A stretch of 54,691 nt of DNA, taken from positions 1-54,691 of the forward strand of contig DASVVS010000112.1 of the NCBI GenBank assembly GCA_036386455.1, read 5' to 3'. The notes beneath the pieces are model-generated. The model was given only the letters and a program-made list of their open reading frames with translations. It was not told where the DNA came from and searched no databases. The stretch's first letter is position 1. Each line of letters begins with the position of its first letter. Origin of the DNA: AC-37 sp036386455. GTDB lineage: Bacteria; Actinomycetota; Thermoleophilia; Solirubrobacterales; Thermoleophilaceae. Shown here piece after piece: positions 41,165 to 48,238 of this stretch. The translations under genes were made by a program, and so were the position numbers.

Positions 41165-42027
41165 CGCCCGCGGCCGGGCTCGCCTTCGCCGCCGGAGCCC
41201 TCGGCGCCCTCGCCGCTCGCGACCTCGGCCGCGAGGCCGCGGCCCTGGCCGCGCGTCGAGCGCCGGGCTTCGCGCGCGCCGCCGCGCGGCTCGTCGACGT
41301 CGTGCTCCGCGCCGGTCGCGAGGGCCGCGAGCCGGGCGCTGCCGAGCGGCGGCGGCTCCTCCTCGCCGGCGGCGCGGCGGCGGCTCTCGCCGGGTGGATC
41401 GTCGCCGGCCCGGTCGCCGGCGCGGTCGCGGGCGTGGCCGGCCCGTTCGCCATCGCCCGCCTGCTTCGCGCCGGCCGGGAGCGCTACCGGGCGGCGGCCG
41501 GTGCCGGAGCGGGTGCGCTCGCCACGGCGCTCGCCGACGCGCTGGGCGGCGGTCACTCGGTGCGCGGCGCCATCGGTGCGGCGGCACCGGCCCTCGAGGG
41601 TCCCGCCGGCGCGGAGCTGCGGCGCGTGGCCGCCGAGCTCGAGCTGGGCGCTCGCACCGACGACGCCCTCGAGGCCATGCGCCGCCGCATCCGCTCGCAC
41701 GGGATCGACACGATCGTGGCGGCGCTGCTGCTCCAGCGGGCGTCCGGCGGCGACCTCGCCCGCCTGCTCCGCGACTGCGCGCACTCGCTGGAGGAGGAGG
41801 CGCGCGTGGAGGCCGACGCCCGCGCGGCCACCGCCCAGGCGCGCTTCACCGGCCTGATCGTCGTGCTGCTGCCGCTGGGCGGAGCGCTGATGGCGGAGCT
41901 CGCCTCGCCCGGCTTCGTGGCCGGGCTGGCCGGCTCGTTCCTCACCGCTTGGCTGGCCGGGCTCGCGCTGACGCTGCAGATCGTGGCGGCGGTGCTGATC
42001 CGGCGGCTGGGGAGGGTGCGGGCGTGA
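41161..42027 (+). CDS. tadB: Tad pilus inner-membrane protein TadB-like
   Basis: A 288-residue membrane protein of the type II secretion F (T2SSF) family. Hydrophobic helices lie at about 3-20, 68-100 and, at the C terminus, 230-280. The cytoplasmic T2SSF block (LATALADALGGGHSVRGAI, LELGARTDDALEAMRRR, LLLQRASGGDLARLLRDCA) is clear. It forms the membrane platform with TadC. It overlaps tadA by ATGA; 112 bases with an inverted repeat separate it from tadC. Confidence 0.9.
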   Translation: MTPAAGLAFAAGALGALAARDLGREAAALAARRAPGFARAAARLVDVVLRAGREGREPGAAERRRLLLAGGAAAALAGWIVAGPVAGAVAGVAGPFAIARLLRAGRERYRAAAGAGAGALATALADALGGGHSVRGAIGAAAPALEGPAGAELRRVAAELELGARTDDALEAMRRRIRSHGIDTIVAALLLQRASGGDLARLLRDCAHSLEEEARVEADARAATAQARFTGLIVVLLPLGGALMAELASPGFVAGLAGSFLTAWLAGLALTLQIVAAVLIRRLGRVRA

Positions 42028-42068
42028 GGGGGCCGAGCGCGCGGCGGCACCTTCCGCCGCCCAACGAG

Positions 42069-42117
42069 GAGGTGGGCCGTCCTATCCCCGCTATGCGAGA
42101 AGAGGAGGGCCCACCTC
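42069..42117 (+). repeat. Inverted repeat between tadB and tadC
   Basis: GAGGTGGGCC at 42069-42078 pairs with GGCCCACCTC at 42108-42117, with a 29-base loop. A hairpin here could slow transcription or protect mRNA ends between the two platform genes. No T-run follows, so full termination is doubtful. Confidence 0.55.
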
Positions 42118-42139
42118 GTCGCGCGGCCGGAGGCTGGGC

Positions 42140-43024
42140 GTGACCGCTTCCGCCGCACTCGCTCTCCTTGCTGCCGTTGCCGCGACGGTGGGCGTGGACG
42201 ACCTGGCCGGCGGGATCGCGCCGCGGCCCGCGCGGCGGCGGCCGAGGCGTCGCGATGGCGCCCCGCGCGCCTTCCGGATGCTCGCCGCCGCCGGCGCCCA
42301 CCTCCGCCGCGCCGCCGGGGCCCGCGTCCCGGCGTCGCTGGAGAGCCGGATCGCCGCGGCCGGCGCGCCCGGCGGCATCGGTGCGCGCGAGGTCATGGCC
42401 GCCAAGCTCGGCGGCGCGCTCGCGGCCGCGCCCGCCGGCGCGATCCTCGGAGCCGCCGCCCCCGGGCGGCTCGGGCCGGTCGCGATCGCCGCCGCCCCGG
42501 TGGCCGGCTTCCTCGCCCCCGACCGGTGGCTCGCGCGCCGCGCGCGCGGGCGCGCGCGGGAAGTGCGCCGCGAGCTGCCGGCGCTGCTCGACCTGCTGCG
42601 GGTGTCGGTCGAGGCCGGCCTGTCGCCCGCCGCCGCGATGCGCGCGGTGTCGGAGCGCGCCACCGGACCGCTCGCCGCGGAGTGGGGGACCGTGAGCCGC
42701 GAGGTCGCGCTCGGAGTGCCGCTCGCCGAGGCGCTCGACCGCTCGGCCGCCCGCCTGCCGCTGCCGGAGGTGCGCGAGCTCACGGCGGCCGTCGGCCGCG
42801 CCTCGCGGCACGGCGCGCCGCTCGGTCGCACGCTCGCGGCCCAGGCCGCCGAGGCGCGCGCGGCCCGCCGGCGCCGGATCGAGGAGGAGGCCGCGAAGGC
42901 GGGTCCGAAGATCCAGCTCGTGGTGGCGCTGCTGCTGGTGCCGTCCGTGCTGCTGCTCGTCGCTGCGGCGCTGGCCGCGGCGCTCCTCGGAGGCGGCGGA
43001 GCGGAGCTGCCGGTGGGGCCCTGA
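42140..43024 (+). CDS. tadC: Tad pilus inner-membrane protein TadC-like
   Basis: A 294-residue T2SSF-family protein. A signal-anchor-like start is followed by helices around 105-135, the cytoplasmic block ELPALLDLLRVSVEAGLSPAAAMR, LGVPLAEALDRSAARLP and a lysine/arginine stretch, and a final helix (VVALLLVPSVLLLVAAALAA). It pairs with TadB as the pilus platform. GTG 42140 is the start. No Flp pilin, TadZ or prepilin peptidase gene follows; azlC comes 46 bases later. Confidence 0.88.
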   Translation: MTASAALALLAAVAATVGVDDLAGGIAPRPARRRPRRRDGAPRAFRMLAAAGAHLRRAAGARVPASLESRIAAAGAPGGIGAREVMAAKLGGALAAAPAGAILGAAAPGRLGPVAIAAAPVAGFLAPDRWLARRARGRAREVRRELPALLDLLRVSVEAGLSPAAAMRAVSERATGPLAAEWGTVSREVALGVPLAEALDRSAARLPLPEVRELTAAVGRASRHGAPLGRTLAAQAAEARAARRRRIEEEAAKAGPKIQLVVALLLVPSVLLLVAAALAAALLGGGGAELPVGP

Positions 43025-43070
43025 GGGCCCGGCCGGACGCCCCCCGAACCGGGCTCGGCATAGTTGCGCG

Positions 43071-43739
43071 GTGCTCCCCGCCTCCGAGCTCCGGCGCCGC
43101 TTCGGCCCCGGCTTCCGCGCCGGCCTTCCGTACTCGGCCGCCGGCCTGCTCCTCTCGATCTCGTTCGGCGTCCTGGCGGAGCCGGTCCTCGGCGGCATAG
43201 AGGCGATCGTCTTCTCCGCGATCGTCTTCGCCGGCACCGCGCAGTTCGCGGCGCTCGCGGTGATCGCCGACGGCGGCGGCGCCGAGGCGGCGATCGCCGC
43301 CGGCATCCTCCTCAACACGCGCTTCGTCGCGATGGGCTTCGCGTTCGGCCCCTCCACGACCGGCGGCCCGCTCGCCCGTGCGCTCCAGGGCCAGGCGGTC
43401 GTGGATGCCTCCTGGGCGATGGCGAACCGCGGCGACGGTACCTTCGACCGCGACTTCCTCCTCGGCGCGACCGCCAGCGCCTACCCGGCCTGGGTGATCG
43501 GCACGGTCATCGGCGTCCTTGGCGGGGACGTCCTCGGCGACCCGCAGGATTTCGGCCTCGACGGCCTGTTCCCGGCCTTCTTCCTCGGCCTCCTGGTGGC
43601 CGAGGCGCGCGACCGCTACACGGTCACGGTCGCGCTGATCGGGGCCGCGATCGCCCTCGCGCTCACCCCCGTCGCGCCCCCCGGCGTGCCGATCATCGCC
43701 GCCTCGCTCGCCGTCGTGATCGGAGTGCGCCGCAGGTGA
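43071..43739 (+). CDS. azlC: AzlC-family branched-chain amino acid exporter subunit
   Basis: A 222-residue membrane protein with about six helices. FRAGLPYSAAGLLLSISFGVLA and AIVFSAIVFAGTAQFAAL are AzlC/YgaZ hallmarks, followed by LLNTRFVAMGFAF. AzlC and AzlD together export branched-chain amino acids. GTG 43071 is preceded by CATAGT six bases upstream, without a ribosome binding site. It overlaps azlD by GTGA, as expected for the pair. Confidence 0.93.
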   Translation: MLPASELRRRFGPGFRAGLPYSAAGLLLSISFGVLAEPVLGGIEAIVFSAIVFAGTAQFAALAVIADGGGAEAAIAAGILLNTRFVAMGFAFGPSTTGGPLARALQGQAVVDASWAMANRGDGTFDRDFLLGATASAYPAWVIGTVIGVLGGDVLGDPQDFGLDGLFPAFFLGLLVAEARDRYTVTVALIGAAIALALTPVAPPGVPIIAASLAVVIGVRRR

Positions 43740-44044
43740 GCGCCGCCTGGACGACCATCCTGGCGCTGGCCGTGGTGACGGCCGCGATCAAGGCGTCCGG
43801 GCCGATCGTGCTCGGCAACCGCGAGCTGGCGCCCTGGGCGCGGCGCCTCATCGGCCTGCTGGCGCCCGCGCTGCTGGCCGCGTTCGTCGTGGTGGAGACG
43901 TTCGGCAAGCACAAGGAGGTCGTGCTCGACGCCCGCGCCGCCGGCCTCGCCGCCGCGGCGCTCGCGCTGGCGGCCCGTCTGTCGGTGCTCTGGGCGGTCG
44001 GCGTGGCAGCGCTGACGACCGCCCTCGTGCGCGCGCTGTTCTGA
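43736..44044 (+). CDS. azlD: AzlD-family membrane protein
   Basis: A 102-residue membrane protein with about four helices, the small partner of AzlC. AIKASGPIVLGNRELAPWARR is the family block, followed by LIGLLAPALLAAFVV. Overlap with azlC by GTGA supports a two-component exporter. About 300 bases of leader DNA separate it from mraZ. Confidence 0.92.
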   Translation: MSAAWTTILALAVVTAAIKASGPIVLGNRELAPWARRLIGLLAPALLAAFVVVETFGKHKEVVLDARAAGLAAAALALAARLSVLWAVGVAALTTALVRALF

Positions 44045-44223
44045 CCGTCCGGGCGCCCTGACGGCAAGCGCCCACCCAGAAGCGGGCTCTGCAACGGTCC
44101 GCCCAGCGGATCTGGGACGGCGCCCCACCGCCTGACCCACGCGATTTTCAGCTCTGTAGAGCCCAAACCGCGGCTCCGCCCGGGCCGTGCGCCTGCAAAA
44201 GAAGCCCCTTGTGGAGAAATGTG

Positions 44224-44252
44224 TTGCACGGTGGGAAGGAGTGGGTTATAGT
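44224..44252 (+). promoter_or_regulatory. Housekeeping promoter of the dcw cluster
   Basis: TTGCAC at 44224-44229 and TATAGT at 44247-44252 are separated by exactly 17 bases, the best sigma-70-type promoter in the window. Transcription should begin near 44259, giving a leader of about 90 bases before mraZ. Confidence 0.75.
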
Positions 44253-44255
44253 GGC
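44231..44255 (+). promoter_or_regulatory. MraZ operator (TGGG repeats, 10-base period)
   Basis: GTGGG starts at 44231 and 44241 and GTGGC at 44251, a series with a 10-base period lying on top of the promoter spacer and -10 hexamer. MraZ is known to bind such TGGGN direct repeats and control its own operon; here binding would block RNA polymerase directly. Confidence 0.8.
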
Positions 44256-44266
44256 CACGCCTTCAA

Positions 44267-44309
44267 GGACCGGAGTGGCGGAGCTCCTCCCACTCAGCCA
44301 CTCCGGTCC
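44267..44309 (+). ncRNA. Leader hairpin in the mraZ 5' untranslated region
   Basis: GGACCGGAGTGGC (44267-44279) and GCCACTCCGGTCC (44297-44309) form a perfect 13-pair stem with a 17-base loop that itself contains the palindrome GGAGCTCC. It lies some eight bases after the predicted transcription start and 42 bases before the mraZ ATG. It may stabilise the mRNA 5' end or act in attenuation; there is no T-run for simple termination. Confidence 0.65.
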
Positions 44310-44351
44310 GAGAAACCTTCCCCCGCCGCACGATGCAAAGGGCCCCCCGAA

Positions 44352-44786
44352 ATGGCGTTCCGCGGGCACTTCGACTACTCGCTCGACGCGAAGAACAGGC
44401 TCAACGTCCCGGCAAAGTTCCGGGCTGCCTTCTCGTCGGGAGTGGTTCTGGCCAAGGGGCTCGAGCCCTGCGTGGCCGTGTGGGCCCCGGACACCTTCGA
44501 GCGATGGACCGAGAGCTTCCTGTCCAACCTGAACCCGGTCAGCCCCGAGCGCCGCAAGCTCACCCGCTACTTCGCGGGGAGCTCGTTCGACGCGGAGCTC
44601 GACTCGGCCGGGCGGGTGACGCTGAACAACGCGCTGCTCGAGCACGCCGGGATCCAGAAGGACGTGGTGGTCGTCGGGAACCTCGATCACCTGGAGATCT
44701 GGGACCGCGACCGCTGGAGCGACGACCAGCAGGCCCTGAACGCGGAAGTCGCCGGAATCGCTGAGAGCCTTGGCCATCCTTCTTGA
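44352..44786 (+). CDS. mraZ: Transcriptional regulator MraZ
   Basis: A 144-residue regulator with two SpoVT/AbrB-like DNA-binding folds. FRGHFDYSLDAKNRLNVPAKFR starts the first repeat and FDAELDSAGRVTLNNAL the second; these carry the DxxGR-type motifs of MraZ. It forms a ring that binds the TGGG repeats at 44231-44255 and tunes the dcw operon. ATG 44352 gives the usual length of about 143 residues. rsmH begins one base after its stop. Confidence 0.96.
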   Translation: MAFRGHFDYSLDAKNRLNVPAKFRAAFSSGVVLAKGLEPCVAVWAPDTFERWTESFLSNLNPVSPERRKLTRYFAGSSFDAELDSAGRVTLNNALLEHAGIQKDVVVVGNLDHLEIWDRDRWSDDQQALNAEVAGIAESLGHPS

Positions 44787-44787
44787 C

Positions 44788-45735
44788 ATGACACGCACGC
44801 ACGTCCCGGTCCTCGCCGGCGAGCTGATCGACCTCCTCGATCCGCAGCCGGGCGAGACCGCGATCGACTGCACCTTCGGCGACGGCGGCCACGCGCGGCT
44901 CGTCGCGGGGCGGATAGGAGCGGGCGGCACGCTCGTCTGCATCGACCGCGACCCCGCGGCCGAGGAGCGCTTCGAGGGTTTCGCGCGCGAGGTCGCCTGC
45001 GACACGCGCTTCCTGCGGATGGACTTCGCCGACGGGCTCGACCTGCTGCTCGCCGAGGGGTTCGAGGCGGACATGGCCTACCTCGACCTGGGCGTCTCGT
45101 CGATGCAGATCGACACCGCCGAGCGCGGCTTCTCGTACTCCTACGACGCGCCGCTCGACATGCGCATGGACACCACGCGCGAGCTCGACGCGCGCACGGT
45201 CGTGAACGACTGGGACGAGCGCCGGCTGGCGCAGCTCTTCCGCTCGTACGGCGAGGAGCGGTTCGCGCGCCAGATCGCTCGCGCGATCGGGCGCAGGCGC
45301 TCACGCGGGCCGATCGAGACGACCCACGAGCTCGTGGAGACGATCAAGTCCGCGGTGCCCGCGCCGGCGCGATTCGGCGGAGGGCACCCGGCCAAGCGCG
45401 TGTTCCAGGCGATCAGGATCGCCGTGAACGACGAGCTGGCCTCGCTGGATCGCGCGCTGCCGCCCGCGTGGGAGCTGCTCTCGCCGAGCGGGCGCCTCGG
45501 CGCGATCTCTTTCCACTCGCTCGAGGACAGGCGGGTCAAGCGCTTCCTCGCCGCTCTCGCGCGCGGGTGCATCTGCCCGCCGGACCTGCCGGTGTGCGCG
45601 TGCGGCCGCACGCCCGAGGCCGAGCTGCTCACCCAGCGCGGCGTGGCGCCGACGCCCGGCGAGATCGCGCAGAACCCGCGCGCCGCCTCCGGACGGCTGC
45701 GGGCCGCGCGCAAGATCTCCGGGGGAGAGGCCTGA
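44788..45735 (+). CDS. rsmH: 16S rRNA m4C1402 methyltransferase RsmH
   Basis: A 315-residue SAM-dependent enzyme that N4-methylates C1402 in the decoding centre of 16S rRNA. HVPVLAGELIDLL opens the protein, DCTFGDGGHARLV is the SAM motif, and AYLDLGVSSMQID, ERGFSYSYDAPLDMRMD and ISFHSLEDRRVKRF are signature blocks. ATG 44788 is preferred; TTG 44770 would overlap mraZ and add six residues. It overlaps the ftsL-like gene by one base (TGATG). Confidence 0.96.
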   Translation: MTRTHVPVLAGELIDLLDPQPGETAIDCTFGDGGHARLVAGRIGAGGTLVCIDRDPAAEERFEGFAREVACDTRFLRMDFADGLDLLLAEGFEADMAYLDLGVSSMQIDTAERGFSYSYDAPLDMRMDTTRELDARTVVNDWDERRLAQLFRSYGEERFARQIARAIGRRRSRGPIETTHELVETIKSAVPAPARFGGGHPAKRVFQAIRIAVNDELASLDRALPPAWELLSPSGRLGAISFHSLEDRRVKRFLAALARGCICPPDLPVCACGRTPEAELLTQRGVAPTPGEIAQNPRAASGRLRAARKISGGEA

Positions 45736-46577
45736 TGGCCCGCGCGAGCGCCGCGGCGGCGAAGCCGCGCACGACCCGTGCGGCCGCGGCCGCTCCGGCC
45801 AAGCCGCGCGCGACCCGTGCGGCGACCGCCGCTCCGGCCAAGCCGCGCACCGCTCCGAAGCGCGCGCCCGCGCCGCCGCGCCGCCGCTCCGGCCCGGCCG
45901 CTCCGCCCAAGGGCGCGCCGCGGAAGGCGGGCGCCGCCGCTCCGCCCAAGGGCGCGCCGCGCAAGCCGGGGCCCGGCGCGCGCAAGCCCGCCGCCCCGCG
46001 CCCCGCGCCCCAGCGCAAGCCCGCCACGAGCGAGTGGCTCGCGAGCGCCATCGCCGCACGCGGCAACCTGCTGCTCGACCGCCTCCTGCGCGGCCGGCTC
46101 TGGGTCGGCTGCATCGGCGTGCTGCTGGCCGGCATCGTCTTCCTCAACGTCGGGCTGCTGCAGCTCAACGATCAGATCGCGCGCACGGACAAGAGGTCCG
46201 GGTCGATCGGCCGCGAGAACGCCGCGCTGCGGCTCAAGCTGGCGAAGCTCGACTCGACCGAGCGGATCCAGCGCCTCGCCGCCGCCAAGGGCTTCGTGAT
46301 GCCCGCGCCCGGCGCCGTCCGCTACGTGCGCTCGAAGCCCGGCGACGGCCGCCGGGCCGCCCGCGCTGTGGTCGCGCCCGAACCGCACCTGGCGGTGCAG
46401 GCTCCCCCGCCCGCGCCCGTGCAGCCGGCGGCCGTGCAGCCGGCCGCAACCGCCCCGCAGCAGGCGGCTCCCACCCCCGCCACCCAGCAGGCCGCGCCAC
46501 AGGCCCAGGCTCCAGCAGCGGCCGCGACCCCGGCGGCCGCCGCCCCACCGGCGGCCGTCACCCAGCAGGTCCCCTAG
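45735..46577 (+). CDS. ftsL: FtsL-like division protein with long basic N-terminal tail
   Basis: A 280-residue single-pass protein. Residues 1-118 are a disordered Ala/Pro/Lys/Arg tail with AAPAKPR(A/T) repeats and two PPKGAPRK units, resembling histone H1 tails. A membrane helix (about 119-142) is followed by a coiled coil (NDQIARTDKRSGSIGRENAALRL, about 145-170) and the RIQRLAAAKGFVMP segment typical of FtsL. An Ala/Pro/Gln-rich outer tail of about 75 residues ends the protein. FtsL bridges FtsQ, FtsB and FtsW-FtsI at the septum; FtsL proteins are usually near 100-130 residues, so both tails are extra. Identification rests on position between rsmH and ftsI plus topology. Confidence 0.82.
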   Translation: MARASAAAAKPRTTRAAAAAPAKPRATRAATAAPAKPRTAPKRAPAPPRRRSGPAAPPKGAPRKAGAAAPPKGAPRKPGPGARKPAAPRPAPQRKPATSEWLASAIAARGNLLLDRLLRGRLWVGCIGVLLAGIVFLNVGLLQLNDQIARTDKRSGSIGRENAALRLKLAKLDSTERIQRLAAAKGFVMPAPGAVRYVRSKPGDGRRAARAVVAPEPHLAVQAPPPAPVQPAAVQPAATAPQQAAPTPATQQAAPQAQAPAAAATPAAAAPPAAVTQQVP

Positions 46578-46580
46578 CGG

Positions 46581-48218
46581 ATGGGCCTGCTCGAGCGGCG
46601 CATCGGCCTGCTCTTCGGGCTCTTCCTTCTCCTCCTCGTCTGCGCCGGCTTTCGCGCCACCTACCTGGTCGCGTTCAAGGGCGACGACCTGCGCGGGCGC
46701 GCGGCTCAGCAGCAGGTGCAGGAGTTCGTGGTGCCCGCCCGCCGCGGCGCGATCACCGACCGCAAGGGCCGCGAGCTGGCCGTGACCGAGGACGCGGCCA
46801 CGATCTCCGCGAACCCGCGCCAGATCCCGAACGCCGCCGTGGCCGCCTACCGCCTGTCGGCGGCGATGAAGGTGCCCACGGAGGGCCTGCTGCGCAAGCT
46901 GAGCGACCGCCGCAGCGGCTTCGTGTACCTCGCCCGCAAGGTCGAGGCCGCCAAGGGCGACGCGGTGCGCAAGCTCCAGCTGCAGGGCATCACCGTCGAG
47001 ACCGAGCACCGCCGCCGCTACCCGCACGGGCCGCTGGCGTCGCAGCTCGTGGGGGCGGTCGGCACCGACGGGTACGGCCTGGCCGGCATCGAGCAGTCGC
47101 GCGAGAAGGAGCTGCACGGCGACGACGGCAAGCGCCGCGTGGTGAGCGACGCCCTCGGCGACCCGGTCAGCATCGTCGACCTCGAGCAGGCGCGCCCCGG
47201 ACGCGACGTGCAGCTCACGATCGACTCGGCGATCCAGGAGCGCGTCGAGTCGGTGCTCGGCGACGTGGGGCGGACCTACCAGCCGAAGGGAGCCACCGCG
47301 CTCGTGCTCGACCCGCGCAACGGCGAGATCCTGTCGCTCGCCAACTGGCCGCCCGTGAGCGCCGAGCGCTTCGGCGACTCGCCCCCGTACGCGCGCCAGA
47401 ACCGCGCGGTCGGCGCCAGCTACGAGCCCGGCTCGACCTTCAAGCCGTTCACCGTCGCCGGGGCGATGACCGAGCGCCTCGTGCAGCCCAGCAGCCTGTT
47501 CCACCTCGGCCCGACGATCCAGGTGGCCGACCGCACGATCCGCGAGTCGCACTCGGGCGGCGGCGGCACGCTCACGACGGCGGACATCCTCGCCCAGTCG
47601 TCGAACGTGGGCACGGTCACGATCGGGCTGCGGCTCGGCGCCAAGCGCTTCGACCGCTGGGTGCGCCGCTTCGGCTTCGGCGCCTCCACGCACGTGGACA
47701 TCCCGGGCGAGGCGTCGGGCATCGTGCCGAAGCCGGCGGACTACTCGGGCTCGTCGATGGGCAACCTGCCGATCGGCCAGGGTCTGGCCGTCACCCCGAT
47801 GCAGATGGCCGCCGCCTACCAGGCGCTCGCCAACGGCGGCGTGATGCGCCCGCCGCACGTGATCGCCGGCCGCCCCGGCCCGGCGCGCCGCGTGATCTCG
47901 CCGAACGTCGCCTCGCAGGTGTCGCGCATGCTCGAGGGCGTGCTGGGCGCCGGGGGCACGGCGCGCGAGGCCAAGATCGACGGCTACGTGCTGGCCGGCA
48001 AGACGGGCACGGCCGAGAAGGCCGAGAACGGCGGCTACTCCAAGACCAAGTACGTGGCCTCGTTCATCGGCTACGCGCCCGCCCGCAAGCCCCGGCTGCT
48101 GGTGGCCGTGATGGTCGACGAGCCGAAGGGCTCCATCTACGGCGGCCAGGTGGCCGCGCCCGCGTTCCAGAAGATCGCCTCGTTCGCCCTGCCGTACCTC
48201 CGGATCCCGCCGGGCTAG
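46581..48218 (+). CDS. ftsI: Division transpeptidase, penicillin-binding protein 2b/3 (FtsI)
   Basis: A 545-residue class B penicillin-binding protein that crosslinks septal peptidoglycan. One membrane helix (about 8-28), a pedestal/dimerisation domain with RRGAITDRKGRELAV (about 54-68), and a transpeptidase domain with all active-site motifs: STFK in EPGSTFKPF (about 286-294), SSN in AQSSNVGT, and KTG in LAGKTGTAEK. It lacks PASTA repeats. Start ATG 46581 follows the ftsL stop by three bases. Partner of FtsW in the divisome. Confidence 0.95.
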   Translation: MGLLERRIGLLFGLFLLLLVCAGFRATYLVAFKGDDLRGRAAQQQVQEFVVPARRGAITDRKGRELAVTEDAATISANPRQIPNAAVAAYRLSAAMKVPTEGLLRKLSDRRSGFVYLARKVEAAKGDAVRKLQLQGITVETEHRRRYPHGPLASQLVGAVGTDGYGLAGIEQSREKELHGDDGKRRVVSDALGDPVSIVDLEQARPGRDVQLTIDSAIQERVESVLGDVGRTYQPKGATALVLDPRNGEILSLANWPPVSAERFGDSPPYARQNRAVGASYEPGSTFKPFTVAGAMTERLVQPSSLFHLGPTIQVADRTIRESHSGGGGTLTTADILAQSSNVGTVTIGLRLGAKRFDRWVRRFGFGASTHVDIPGEASGIVPKPADYSGSSMGNLPIGQGLAVTPMQMAAAYQALANGGVMRPPHVIAGRPGPARRVISPNVASQVSRMLEGVLGAGGTAREAKIDGYVLAGKTGTAEKAENGGYSKTKYVASFIGYAPARKPRLLVAVMVDEPKGSIYGGQVAAPAFQKIASFALPYLRIPPG

Positions 48219-48238
48219 GGCCTACACTCGCGCCGCCT

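Noticed and set aside
44151..44162. GCTCTGTAGAGC as a terminator after azlD
   Set aside because: The stem is only five pairs with no T-run and lies over 100 bases from the azlD stop.
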